Of a DNA stretch of 7,670 bases, positions 1 to 7,670 are shown one piece after another. Each line of letters begins with the position of its first letter. Position 1 is the stretch's first letter. A program made the translations under genes and the position numbers. The notes under the pieces were generated by a model. The model saw nothing but the letters and a program-made list of their open reading frames with translations. It was not told the origin of the DNA and made no database searches. The stretch is from assembly GCA_946886185.1 (NCBI GenBank), contig CAMPIC010000119.1:1-7670 (forward strand), in the 5' to 3' direction. The DNA is from an uncultured bacterium. GTDB lineage: Bacteria; Eisenbacteria; RBG-16-71-46; CAIMUX01.

Positions 1-375
1 CTCCCGGACGATCTCTTTCCGGAGCTTCGCGAGGTCGAGCTCGCGACTCCCATCGCGCTGCCTCTCTTGGCCGCGCTTCTCCTGGAACAGGCTCCGACTC
101 GCGCGCAGCGGCCGCTCTCGCCGGATCTCGACCTTCTGGTCGAGCAGGTTCAGGATGCGTATCTGCGCGCGAACCTGGAGCGCCAGCAGCACCATCTGCA
201 AGAGCGGGTGCGCGCCACCAGCGCGCATCTGCAGGCCCGCATGCAGGAGCAGCAAAGCAAGATCCAGAGCCGCTTGGAGGTGACGCAGGCGTCGTTCCAG
301 GCCGAAGTGAGCCGCGTCCAGCAGCAGATTCAGCGGCTGCTGCAGCAAGTGCGTCCTCCGGGTAGAGACGAGTGA
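1..375 (+). CDS. C-terminal part of a Gln-rich coiled-coil protein (5' end outside window)
   Basis: The reading frame is open from the first base of the window with no stop, so this is the last ~124 residues of a longer protein; the TTG at 67 is only an internal codon. The first ~40 residues are mixed (LPDDLFPELREVEL, then a Leu/Ala-rich stretch). From about residue 40 to the end it is one long amphipathic helix-like run, very rich in Gln, Arg, Leu and Glu, with heptad-like spacing and no Gly or Pro until the last few residues (VRPPGRDE), which suggests a coiled coil. The stop codon overlaps the GTG start of the next gene by 4 bases (GTGA), so the two are probably co-transcribed. I do not recognise the family. 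The C-terminal helical tail of a DnaG-type primase is one weak possibility by general shape only; no catalytic motif lies in the window. Real coding is likely; function is unknown. Confidence 0.6.
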   Translation, partial: LPDDLFPELREVELATPIALPLLAALLLEQAPTRAQRPLSPDLDLLVEQVQDAYLRANLERQQHHLQERVRATSAHLQARMQEQQSKIQSRLEVTQASFQAEVSRVQQQIQRLLQQVRPPGRDE

Positions 376-1049
376 GCCTTCGGACCCGCCTGCGGGAGCG
401 CTTGCAGCTTCCCCTGCCCGGGATAGCCGCGCACGCGGACGCTTGGTCTGCCGAGCTCCCGTCGCGGCACCTCGAAGGGCCGGAAACGGGGTTGCGGGAA
501 GCGGCCGTCCTGCTCGCGTTGATTCCGCTATCGCATCAGGAAGCCCCTCATCCTCGTGCCGCTCGGGATCGAGTGGAGCAAGAGGCGCGCGATGGATTCG
601 CGCTCCCGCTCATCGAGCGACCGGCGACGATGATCCATCATCCGGGTCAGATCGCACTGCCTGGTGGACGGCTCTGGCCCGGCGAGAACGTGCTCCAATG
701 CGCGCTCCGCGAAGCCCAGGAGGAGATTGGGCTCGCTCCCGACTCGGTGGACGTGCTCGGCCGGCTGACTCCGGTGCCGGTGCCGGTCAGCGGACATCGC
801 GTGGAGGTGATCGTGGGCTGGATCGATCAGCTTCCCGAATGGCGAATCGATCCACGCGAAGTCAACCGCGTCATCCTTTCCGATCCAGATGAGCTTGCGC
901 GAGATGGCGCGAGCGCACGGATCGAGCGGCGCCTCATCGACGGTCGAGTGCAGCAAGTTCCCGCGTATCGCGCCGGGGATGCGCTCGTCTGGGGCGCGAC
1001 CGCGCTCATGCTGGCCGAGTTCCTTCGGGTGTGGCGCAGCGTGCGCTGA
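372..1049 (+). CDS. NUDIX hydrolase, probable CoA pyrophosphatase
   Basis: A complete 225-residue protein starting with GTG at 372, overlapping the upstream stop by 4 bases. Residues 99-121 give a perfect Nudix box (G-x5-E-x7-R-E-x2-E-E-x-G-L, with E117 and E118 as metal ligands). Just before it, residues 79-99 (PLIERPATMIHHPGQIALPGG) resemble the extra signature of the NudL/YeaB CoA-pyrophosphatase branch, where a Leu-rich strand, an Arg and an H-x-G-Q segment lead into the PGG of the box. In that family the enzyme cuts CoA or acyl-CoA into 3'-phosphoadenosine phosphate and (acyl-)phosphopantetheine with Mg or Mn, in the cytoplasm. The length fits (~190-220 usual); about 20 extra charged residues sit between the first strand (VLLALIPL, 46-53) and the signature. 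No strong Shine-Dalgarno precedes the GTG, consistent with translational coupling. The NUDIX call is firm; the CoA substrate is inferred and other nucleoside diphosphate substrates are possible. Confidence 0.88.
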   Translation: MSLRTRLRERLQLPLPGIAAHADAWSAELPSRHLEGPETGLREAAVLLALIPLSHQEAPHPRAARDRVEQEARDGFALPLIERPATMIHHPGQIALPGGRLWPGENVLQCALREAQEEIGLAPDSVDVLGRLTPVPVPVSGHRVEVIVGWIDQLPEWRIDPREVNRVILSDPDELARDGASARIERRLIDGRVQQVPAYRAGDALVWGATALMLAEFLRVWRSVR

Positions 1050-1051
1050 AC

Positions 1052-1078
1052 GGCCGCTAGAGGCGTCCGCCGGCGGCC
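1052..1078 (+). terminator. Possible hairpin terminator after the NUDIX gene
   Basis: GGCCGC at 1052-1057 pairs with GCGGCC at 1073-1078, with a 15-base loop that could hold a small inner GGC/GCC stem. On the plus strand it is followed by a pyrimidine-rich, partly T-rich run (ATCTCTTTCTT, 1079-1089). It lies 3 bases after the NUDIX stop, where a plus-strand terminator would be expected, but it overlaps the last codons of purE on the other strand and lacks a clean T tract. In such GC-rich DNA a 6-base stem can arise by chance. Confidence 0.25.
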
Positions 1079-1614
1079 ATCTCTTTCTTCAGGTCATCCA
1101 GTTGCGCGGCCAGGCGCTCGTCGGAAAGGGCGAGGATGGAGACGGCGAGCACCGCGGCGTTGCGCGCTCCATGCTTGTCCAGCGCGAGCGTCCCGACGGG
1201 CACTCCCGCGGGCATCTGCACCATCGAGAGAAGCGCGTCGAGTCCGCCGGAGACCCCTCCGGACACCGGCACGCCGAGCACCGGCAACGTGGTGTGCGCC
1301 GCGCATCTCGCCGGCGTGGCCGGCGAACGCCAGGATGACACGGACTCCGTTCTCGCGCGCTTCCCGGGCAAAGCGCGCCGTCGCATCCGGCATGCGATGC
1401 GCTTCATGTGGTCTGCCATGACTCTGCCTTCGCGGAGCAGATGCGACTCGTACGAAACTCCGAAGCGATCGAGCACCGCCTCCGCCGCTTTCACGATCTC
1501 GATATCGCTCGGGCTGCCGTACACGATCCCGACTCGGGATCCGCGGCCCGAACCTGCGCTCGCTCCGCCTCCACCGCTCGCCCCGCTTCCACCCGGACCA
1601 GTTTCTTCCATCAT
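1057..1614 (-). pseudogene. purE: purE, N5-carboxyaminoimidazole ribonucleotide mutase, frame-disrupted
   Basis: PurE interconverts N5-CAIR and CAIR in de novo purine synthesis. The outer parts are clear in one frame: after a 27-residue Gly/Ser/Ala-rich leader comes VGIVYGSPSD (28-37, the phosphate-binding GS-x-SD motif) through GVSYE (52-56), then AHTTLPVLGVPVSGG (106-120), LLSMVQMPAGVPV (128-140) and an ordinary C-terminus. The middle of this frame (about 57-105) is not PurE-like. The expected residues lie in another minus-strand frame at about 1447-1296: VRVASA, then HRMPDATARF and NGVRVILAFAGHAGEM. Two opposite frame changes (near 1435-1450 and 1290-1315) would be needed. There are also about 30-36 extra bases splitting the catalytic S-A-H-R segment, and the G-A-G-G-A-A-H-L-P-G loop is shortened. 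As written, the 185-residue product should lack the catalytic His and be inactive. ATG at 1614 overlaps the purD stop (ATGA), with AGGAG at 1622-1626 seven bases upstream. Genuine decay and clustered base-calling errors cannot be told apart here. Family identity is certain. Confidence 0.85.
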
Positions 1615-2906
1615 CCGCCTTCTCCTACGAGTCCACGCGCTCCGATGTCCCTCCGGAGCGTCTTTCCTTCGAATTCGATCAACGACGCCGCTTCATATGC
1701 GCGGCCCAAGGCGGTGCGCAGATCATTTCCGCGCCCGCTCACGGCGAGCACGCGCCCGCCCGCGGTCACCGGTCCGGTCGGACCCTGTTTGGTGCCGGCG
1801 TGGAACACCCAGGTGTCGGGAAGCTGTTCCGCGCGCTCGATTCCGCGAATCGGAAAGCCTGTTCGATAGGCGTCGGGATATCCCTGCGACGCCAGCACCA
1901 CGGTCGCGGCGGCGCCGGGCGCGATGGTGGGCGGCTCGATTGCGCCTCCGGTGGCGGCGGCCCGAAGCGCTTCCAGGAACGTACCGGACGGATCCTTCGG
2001 CTGCCCGAGCAGGAGCAGGATCGCCTGCGTCTCCGGGTCGCCGAATCGGCAGTTGAACTCGAGGACGCTGATGCGATTGTCCGAAACCATCAGGCCGGCG
2101 AAGAGCAGTCCGCGGAACGGTCGGCCATCGTGAGCGAGCGCGCGCAGGGTCGGACCGATCACCTGCTCGCGGATGCGCGTCTCGAGATCGGAGGTGCTGC
2201 GCGCGAAGGGAGCGTAGGCGCCCATGCCGCCGGTGTTCGGGCCGCTGTCTCCGTCTCCGATCCTCTTGTGATCCTGAGCCAGCGGAAGGAGGACGAACTG
2301 CTCGTCGCTCGCGATCGCGAACGCGGACACTTCCTCTCCTTCGAGGAACGCTTCGACCAGGATTTCTTTTCCCGCATCGCCGAATCGATCCGATTCCATG
2401 AGCGCACTCACGGCAGCCGCTCCTTCTTCGGGAGTGCGCACCACCATCACGCCCTTTCCGGCCGCGAGCCCGTCCGCCTTGAGCACTTTCGGATAGAGTC
2501 CCTTCTGCACGAACCGTCGCGCCGATTCCGCATCGCTGAAGAGCTCGAATGCCGCGGTGGGAATGCCGTGATCCCGCATCAGGGTCTTGGCGTAGACCTT
2601 GCTCCCTTCGATCTGGGCGGCGCGCTGCGATGGACCGAAGACGGTGAATCCGTTCGCGCGCAGAGCATCCCCGACTCCCGCCACGAGAGGAACCTCGGGA
2701 CCGATCACGATGAGATCGGGAGCCACTTCACGCGCGACCGCCGTTGCGCTGGCGGAATCGGCGGGATTGCCTGGATAGTTTCGCCCGATGCGTTCGGTGC
2801 CGGGATTGCCCGTGCAGAAGTGGAGCCGGACGTCCGGCGAGTCGTTCTGGATCGCCCATCCCAGAGCATGCTCGCGTCCGCCCGAGCCGAAAATCAGAAC
2901 CTTCAT
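1611..2906 (-). CDS. purD: Phosphoribosylamine--glycine ligase (GAR synthetase)
   Basis: A complete 431-residue protein, the usual length for bacterial PurD. It joins glycine to 5-phosphoribosylamine with ATP to give glycinamide ribonucleotide, the second step of de novo purine synthesis, in the cytoplasm. Visible landmarks in order are the N-terminal MKVLIFGSGGREHALGWAI, GPEVPLVAGVGDALR, the ATP-grasp region starting GPSQRAAQIEGSKVYAK, the ATP-binding strand PKVLKADGLAAGKGVMVV, VEAFLEGEEVSAFAI, the phosphoribosylamine/glycine region QDHKRIGDGDSGPNTGGMGA, the metal-binding LEFNCRFGDPETQ, and a C-terminal cap ending RRDIGARGL. No conserved block is missing. The ATG at 2906 is preceded by AGGAG at 2913-2917 with a 6-base spacer, which fixes the start. 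The stop overlaps the purE start (ATGA), so the two form a translationally coupled purDE unit. A sigma70-type promoter candidate lies about 80-105 bases upstream. Confidence 0.97.
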   Translation of the reverse strand: MKVLIFGSGGREHALGWAIQNDSPDVRLHFCTGNPGTERIGRNYPGNPADSASATAVAREVAPDLIVIGPEVPLVAGVGDALRANGFTVFGPSQRAAQIEGSKVYAKTLMRDHGIPTAAFELFSDAESARRFVQKGLYPKVLKADGLAAGKGVMVVRTPEEGAAAVSALMESDRFGDAGKEILVEAFLEGEEVSAFAIASDEQFVLLPLAQDHKRIGDGDSGPNTGGMGAYAPFARSTSDLETRIREQVIGPTLRALAHDGRPFRGLLFAGLMVSDNRISVLEFNCRFGDPETQAILLLLGQPKDPSGTFLEALRAAATGGAIEPPTIAPGAAATVVLASQGYPDAYRTGFPIRGIERAEQLPDTWVFHAGTKQGPTGPVTAGGRVLAVSGRGNDLRTALGRAYEAASLIEFEGKTLRRDIGARGLVGEGG

Positions 2907-2982
2907 GCGTCGCTCCTGCTGACTCGAACTCGAGATGCGCTCCGGCGGCTCGATCGATCCGCGCTCGATTCATCTCCCCGCG

Positions 2983-3012
2983 AACGTAGCGAAGCGCGAG
3001 GAAAGGTGTCAA
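2983..3012 (-). promoter_or_regulatory. Candidate sigma70-type promoter for purD-purE
   Basis: On the minus strand a perfect TTGACA (3012-3007) is followed after 18 bases by TACGTT (2988-2983), a weak match (3 of 6) to TATAAT. It sits in the 166-base gap between the LarA-like gene and purD, the only sizeable non-coding stretch in the minus-strand block, and would give a leader of roughly 70 bases. I saw no clear PurR-like palindrome or riboswitch architecture in the leader. The -35 element is strong and the -10 is poor. Confidence 0.42.
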
Positions 3013-3072
3013 TCGAACCCGCCCCTCCCCTTCGACCGGTTGCCGTTCCTGACGATCCTGCCCGCGAATCCA

Positions 3073-4590
3073 TCACGACACGTTGCCGCCGCGCCAGCCG
3101 GACGCGGGGATGAATCGCTCCACTCGGGGTAGCCAGCCCCAGAAACGGGCCGACGATCGTGCCAGCCATTGCAGCGATTCGCTCTCCGAACCGAGCGGCT
3201 CGATGCCGAGGCGCCGGACTTGATCGGGAGGCAAGTCCGACCAGAGCGCGACACGCGCATGCGCCACCGCGCGGTGGAGCGCGCAGATCGTTTGCGCATG
3301 CAGTCCGTTTCCCGGAGCTACCGCGGACCCCTCCTGCGCAGACAGCTCCTCATGCGAGAACACGTCCTCATGCGAAAGAGACACTTCCGCGCGAGCGAGC
3401 ATCTCGAGATCGCGGCTCCCGAAACCTTCCGAGCACCGCGCCATCCACAAGATCGATCCGCCGGCGGGAACGAAGCGCGCGGCGTGCTGCAACGATTTGT
3501 GCGCTTGCAGGAAGGTCGCGTCGCGCATCCCCCCTCCCGCGTCGACGATGATCAGCTCGGGCGCGCGCGTGAACACGACCGTGCCGCGCGCATCGAGTGA
3601 ACGACGCGCCTCCTGCACGGGATCGGACGAACCGGCCCGACCTTGCAGGACTCGCAACGGATATGCAGACGGCTTCGCGGGATCGGGATTCGCAGGCGGA
3701 TCGGGATCCGCAATCACGGTCCACGCTGAAGGCGCCAACCGCGCCGCTTCCGCGAGGTCTTGCGCGACCGGATTGTGGTCGACGCTCCCGGGGGCGCACG
3801 CTTCGTTCCAACGGACTTCCGAGCCGGATCCGGCCTCGTCTGCCGGCTCGTTTCCTGCCGCACCCGGAGCTCGTCCTCCGCTTGCAACCGGAGCTCCGGC
3901 TGCCTGTCCATCCAGAATGCTCTGTCCTGGACCCTCTGTCGGAGCCACCCGGAGTGCGAGCCGATGGTTGCGCATCGCTCCTTCAGGATCCGCGAGTCCG
4001 GGAAAGATCATCTTCGATGCGCCGCCGTATCCGGCGAAGTAGTGGTAGGTCGTCTCGCCCACCACGATGCGCACGTCCGCATCCAGATAGGCAGGATGGA
4101 GCCGCACCGGAGTTCCCGCCTTCGTCCTTCCGATCTCGCGATGCGTGCGGAACTGCTCCTCCGAGTTCTGGATCAACGACCATCGATCCCAGGCGATCGC
4201 GTTCGCCTCGTGGCTCGTGAAGTGCGCACGCAACGTTTCAGCAGAGACCGGGCGATGCGTGCCGGTGGCCACGAGCAGCGTCCTCGCGGCAAACGGCAGA
4301 TCTCCGAGACGCCGCAAGAGCGGAGGAATCAAAGCGAGAAACGCGCCGCTTCGGGTCGCGTCGGGCACGACCACACAGAGGCGGAGCGAAGCGAGCTGCT
4401 CGGGAAACTCCGCGACCGTCTCGTCCAACCACGCATGCGGCTCGATCACCGCCAGACTGCGGGGCGCGTCGATCGACTCCCAGATCCGTTCGACCAGCGC
4501 CCACGCGGGAGGAACCAGAACGGGAGGTCCTCCCGGAAGTCGGCCGTCCCAGCGGATCGAGCGATCCCCGAAACGGAGCCAGATCGACAT
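3073..4590 (-). CDS. LarA-like nickel-dependent racemase family protein (DUF2088)
   Basis: A complete 505-residue member of the lactate racemase LarA family. LarA in Lactiplantibacillus plantarum interconverts D- and L-lactate using a nickel pincer nucleotide covalently attached to a Lys. Seen here: PDATR (76-80), ATGTHR (108-113), a G-x-PV-x-L segment (159-164), YHYFAGYGGASKMIFPG (182-198) and RNH (207-209). In the C-terminal half LIIVDAGGGMRDATFLQAHKSL (346-367) and GGSILWMARCSEGFGS (377-392) match the second domain. H112, H183, K193 and H209 correspond to LarA H108, H174, K184 and H200; the 183-193-209 spacings (10 and 16) equal those in LarA, so cofactor binding is plausible. Unusual: about 40-45 extra Ala/Gly-rich residues at roughly 215-268, and a Pro/Asp-rich stretch at 294-309. 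The family includes racemases and epimerases of other hydroxy acids, so the substrate is unknown. ATG at 4590 follows the gatB stop by 10 bases, with GGAGGAG at 4594-4600. LarB, LarC and LarE are not in the window. Confidence 0.87.
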   Translation of the reverse strand: MSIWLRFGDRSIRWDGRLPGGPPVLVPPAWALVERIWESIDAPRSLAVIEPHAWLDETVAEFPEQLASLRLCVVVPDATRSGAFLALIPPLLRRLGDLPFAARTLLVATGTHRPVSAETLRAHFTSHEANAIAWDRWSLIQNSEEQFRTHREIGRTKAGTPVRLHPAYLDADVRIVVGETTYHYFAGYGGASKMIFPGLADPEGAMRNHRLALRVAPTEGPGQSILDGQAAGAPVASGGRAPGAAGNEPADEAGSGSEVRWNEACAPGSVDHNPVAQDLAEAARLAPSAWTVIADPDPPANPDPAKPSAYPLRVLQGRAGSSDPVQEARRSLDARGTVVFTRAPELIIVDAGGGMRDATFLQAHKSLQHAARFVPAGGSILWMARCSEGFGSRDLEMLARAEVSLSHEDVFSHEELSAQEGSAVAPGNGLHAQTICALHRAVAHARVALWSDLPPDQVRRLGIEPLGSESESLQWLARSSARFWGWLPRVERFIPASGWRGGNVS

Positions 4591-4600
4591 CGGCTCCTCC

Positions 4601-6030
<1,430 letters not shown>

Positions 6031-6034
<4 letters not shown>

Positions 6035-7670
6035 CCCGCGCTCCAATCGCGGAACAAGGGGTTGGCGGGATCGGCGAGCGAGCCGAGTCCGTCGGAGGCG
6101 AGCTCGTGCGCGCGCACCAGGCGCAAAAGCGTCTCTTCGCCGGGATGCAGGCCGGAGGAGTCGATATTGCCGGAGCCGCAGGCGTACAGCTGCATTCCGA
6201 TCGGCAGTCCCTCGCTCGACTTTCCCGCCGGGAACGAGATCGCGGCATGGCCGAGCAAGTTCGCGCCGATCGTGAAGGTATCGGAGACGTACATCGCGAG
6301 CGGATCCTGCAGCTTCTCCCCGAGCCGGAACGCGGTGGTCGGCGAGGTCGGCATGAGAATCGCATCGATCGATCCCGCAAGCCGCCGCACCTGCTCGCCG
6401 AGCGCGCGCCGCATGCGCAGCGCTTGACCATAGAAGGCGTCCTGGTATCCGGCCGAGAGGACGAAAGTCCCGATCAAAATGCGCCGCTTCACCTCGACGC
6501 CAAAGCCCTCGCCGCGCGAGGCGCGATAAAGGCTCTCCAGATCGCCTACGCCGAACGCGCGCGGTCCGAAACGCACGCCATCGAAGCGAGCGAGATTCGA
6601 GGACGCTTCGGCATCAGCGATGACGTAGTAGGTCGCGATCAGATCGCGCGGGGAAGGAAGCTCGATCTCCCGCACTTCCACGCCCAGATTTTCGAAGATA
6701 CGAACCGTGGTTTCGAAAGCGCTCACGATCTCCGGATCGACTGCATCTCCGAGCCATCCTCGAGGAATTCCCAGCCGCAGCCCCGCGACCTCGCCGTCGA
6801 GGCGCGCGAGATCGATCGGCGCGCTTCCGGGCATCGTCGTGGCATCGCGCGGATCGGCTCCTTCGATCGCGTTGTAGACCAGCGCGACATCGCGAGCCCA
6901 CCGGCCGATCGGCCCGATCTGATCGAGACTGGATGCGAATGCCACCAGCCCGTAACGCGACACGCGGCCGTATGCAGGCTTGAGAGCGACCAGTCCGCAG
7001 AACGCGCCCGGCTGGCGTACCGATCCACCGGTATCGGATCCGAGCGACGCCCACGCTTCTCCGGACGCGACCGCCGCCGCCGAGCCTCCGCTCGAGCCGC
7101 CCGGGACGCGCGTCTCATCCCATGGATTCGCCGTGGGACCGTACGCGGAGTTCTCGCAGGACGAGCCCATCGCGAACTCGTCCATGTTGGCGCGCCCGAT
7201 CACGATCGCGCCCGCGCGCTCCAAACGTTCGACCGCGGTCGCGCTGTACGGGGCGCGATAGCCGCGCAGAATCCGGCTGGCACACGTGAGGGGACGGCCC
7301 CGGTGCGCGAGGTTGTCCTTGAGGATTACGGGCAATCCGTGGAGCGCGCCCACGGGCTCGCCTCGCGCTTGCATTCGATCCAGCTCGACGGCGCGAGCGA
7401 GCGCAGCCTCGTGGTCGATGGAGACGAGCGCTCGCACTCGCGGCTCGGCCTGGATGATCCGCAGAAAACAAGCTTCCACCACGGACTGCGTCGACGCCGT
7501 CCCTTCCGTGATGCGCCTGAGTAGAGACTCGGCGCTGTCATGAAGTGCCCCATCGCGAACCGCGGTGCCATGAGTGGAGTCGACGTCGGTGCCCGCGGAG
7601 CCGACGTCGGTGCCCGCGGAGCCGGATTCGAGGCTTCCGTCACGATGCGATCCGTAGAACCGTTGCAGAG
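6031..7670 (-). CDS. gatA: Asp-tRNA(Asn)/Glu-tRNA(Gln) amidotransferase subunit A (N-terminus runs to window edge)
   Basis: GatA is the glutaminase of GatCAB: a Ser-cisSer-Lys amidase that hydrolyses glutamine and passes ammonia to GatB. Counting from GTG 7482, the protein shows LHGLPVILKDN (48-57, catalytic K55), GGSSGGSAAA (128-137, cis-Ser S130) and SDTGGSVRQPGAFCGLVALK (149-168, nucleophile S154). The K-S-S spacings of 75 and 24 equal those of Staphylococcus aureus GatA (K79, S154, S178). PTSPTTAFRLGEKLQDPLAM and GLPIGMQL mark the C-terminal part, with about 10 extra residues (SGNIDSSGLHP region) near the end. The start is uncertain. GTG 7482 would drop about 24 N-terminal residues, and family-like residues continue upstream in frame (SLLRRITEGTASTQSVVEA). 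Between there and the window edge the frame stays open for 62 codons without ATG, GTG or TTG, through a tandem repeat. I therefore annotate it as partial; a frameshift near an out-of-frame ATG at 7541 is the alternative. The stop overlaps gatB by 4 bases. Confidence 0.93.
6041..6044 (-). promoter_or_regulatory. Ribosome binding site deciding the gatB start
   Basis: GGAG on the minus strand lies six bases upstream of the ATG at 6034, inside the end of gatA. A TTG at 6046 overlaps this site and would have no Shine-Dalgarno of its own at proper distance, so the ATG at 6034 is the better start. Confidence 0.6.
7581..7624. repeat. Perfect 21-base tandem repeat, two copies
   Basis: Positions 7581-7601 are repeated exactly at 7602-7622, with two further matching bases. 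The unit begins CGACGTCGGTGCCCGCGG on the plus strand and contains the palindrome GACGTC. Its length is a multiple of three; in the gatA frame (minus strand) it encodes two copies of a seven-residue S-A-G-T-D-V-G/D unit, which would lengthen a flexible N-terminal segment without shifting the frame. Two copies point to a recent local duplication. Confidence 0.85.

Noticed and set aside
1290..1452. Programmed ribosomal frameshifting as the explanation for purE
   Set aside because: Two opposite shifts would be needed, I see no clear slippery heptamer, and about 30 extra bases would still interrupt the active-site motif. Decay or sequence error is simpler.
1136..2056. A 306-codon plus-strand open frame opposite purE and purD
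   Set aside because: Pro/Arg/Ser-rich shadow translation across two genes on the opposite strand.
1800..3113. A 437-codon plus-strand open frame opposite purD
   Set aside because: Complement shadow of purD that also runs through the purD promoter gap; no motif, and Arg-rich.
6106..7524. A 472-codon plus-strand open frame opposite gatA
   Set aside because: Arg/His/Asp-heavy composition with no recognisable motif, lying wholly opposite a firmly identified gene; best explained as antisense openness from codon bias.
7326..7643. A 105-codon minus-strand frame starting with GTG at 7643
   Set aside because: It overlaps gatA in another frame and turns Arg/Ser-rich where the GatA frame is conserved. 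Only its ATG at 7541 is of interest, as a possible start if an indel is present.

Overview
This is a compact, high-GC (roughly 60-67% by eye) bacterial housekeeping segment with almost no non-coding DNA. It carries ordinary core metabolism and translation genes: purine synthesis, tRNA-dependent amidation, CoA/nucleotide clean-up, and a LarA-type nickel enzyme. There is no phage, transposon, CRISPR or tRNA signal. The presence of gatA and gatB means the organism makes Gln-tRNA(Gln) and/or Asn-tRNA(Asn) by the indirect amidation route, which fits most bacterial phyla outside the gammaproteobacterial type. The purD-purE order and Ala/Gly/Ser-rich linkers inside enzymes fit a GC-rich, possibly uncultured lineage, but I cannot name a phylum from this window.

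Layout. Positions 1-1049 are on the plus strand: the C-terminal end of a Gln-rich coiled-coil protein, overlapping by 4 bases a NUDIX hydrolase of the CoA-pyrophosphatase type. This pair converges on a minus-strand block that fills the rest of the window. Read in the direction of transcription (right to left), that block is gatA (runs off the right edge), gatB (4-base ATGA overlap), a LarA-like gene 10 bases after gatB, a 166-base gap with a good TTGACA promoter candidate, then purD and purE (again a 4-base ATGA overlap).

The two transcription units on the minus strand are therefore gatA-gatB-larA-like and purD-purE. GatA releases ammonia from glutamine and GatB uses it to amidate the misacylated tRNA; gatC is not visible. 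PurD makes glycinamide ribonucleotide and PurE handles the carboxylated aminoimidazole ribonucleotide several steps later.

Three points deserve attention. (1) purE is disrupted: its start and end are in one reading frame, but the conserved middle is in another and carries about 30-36 extra bases, so it is either a pseudogene or a site of clustered sequence errors. (2) The LarA-like protein keeps all four nickel-pincer/catalytic positions with spacing close to lactate racemase, yet has a large Ala/Gly-rich insertion. (3) gatA has no usable start codon upstream of its conserved N-terminus within the window, and its frame continues through a 21-base tandem repeat to the edge. I did not find a convincing new biological system.
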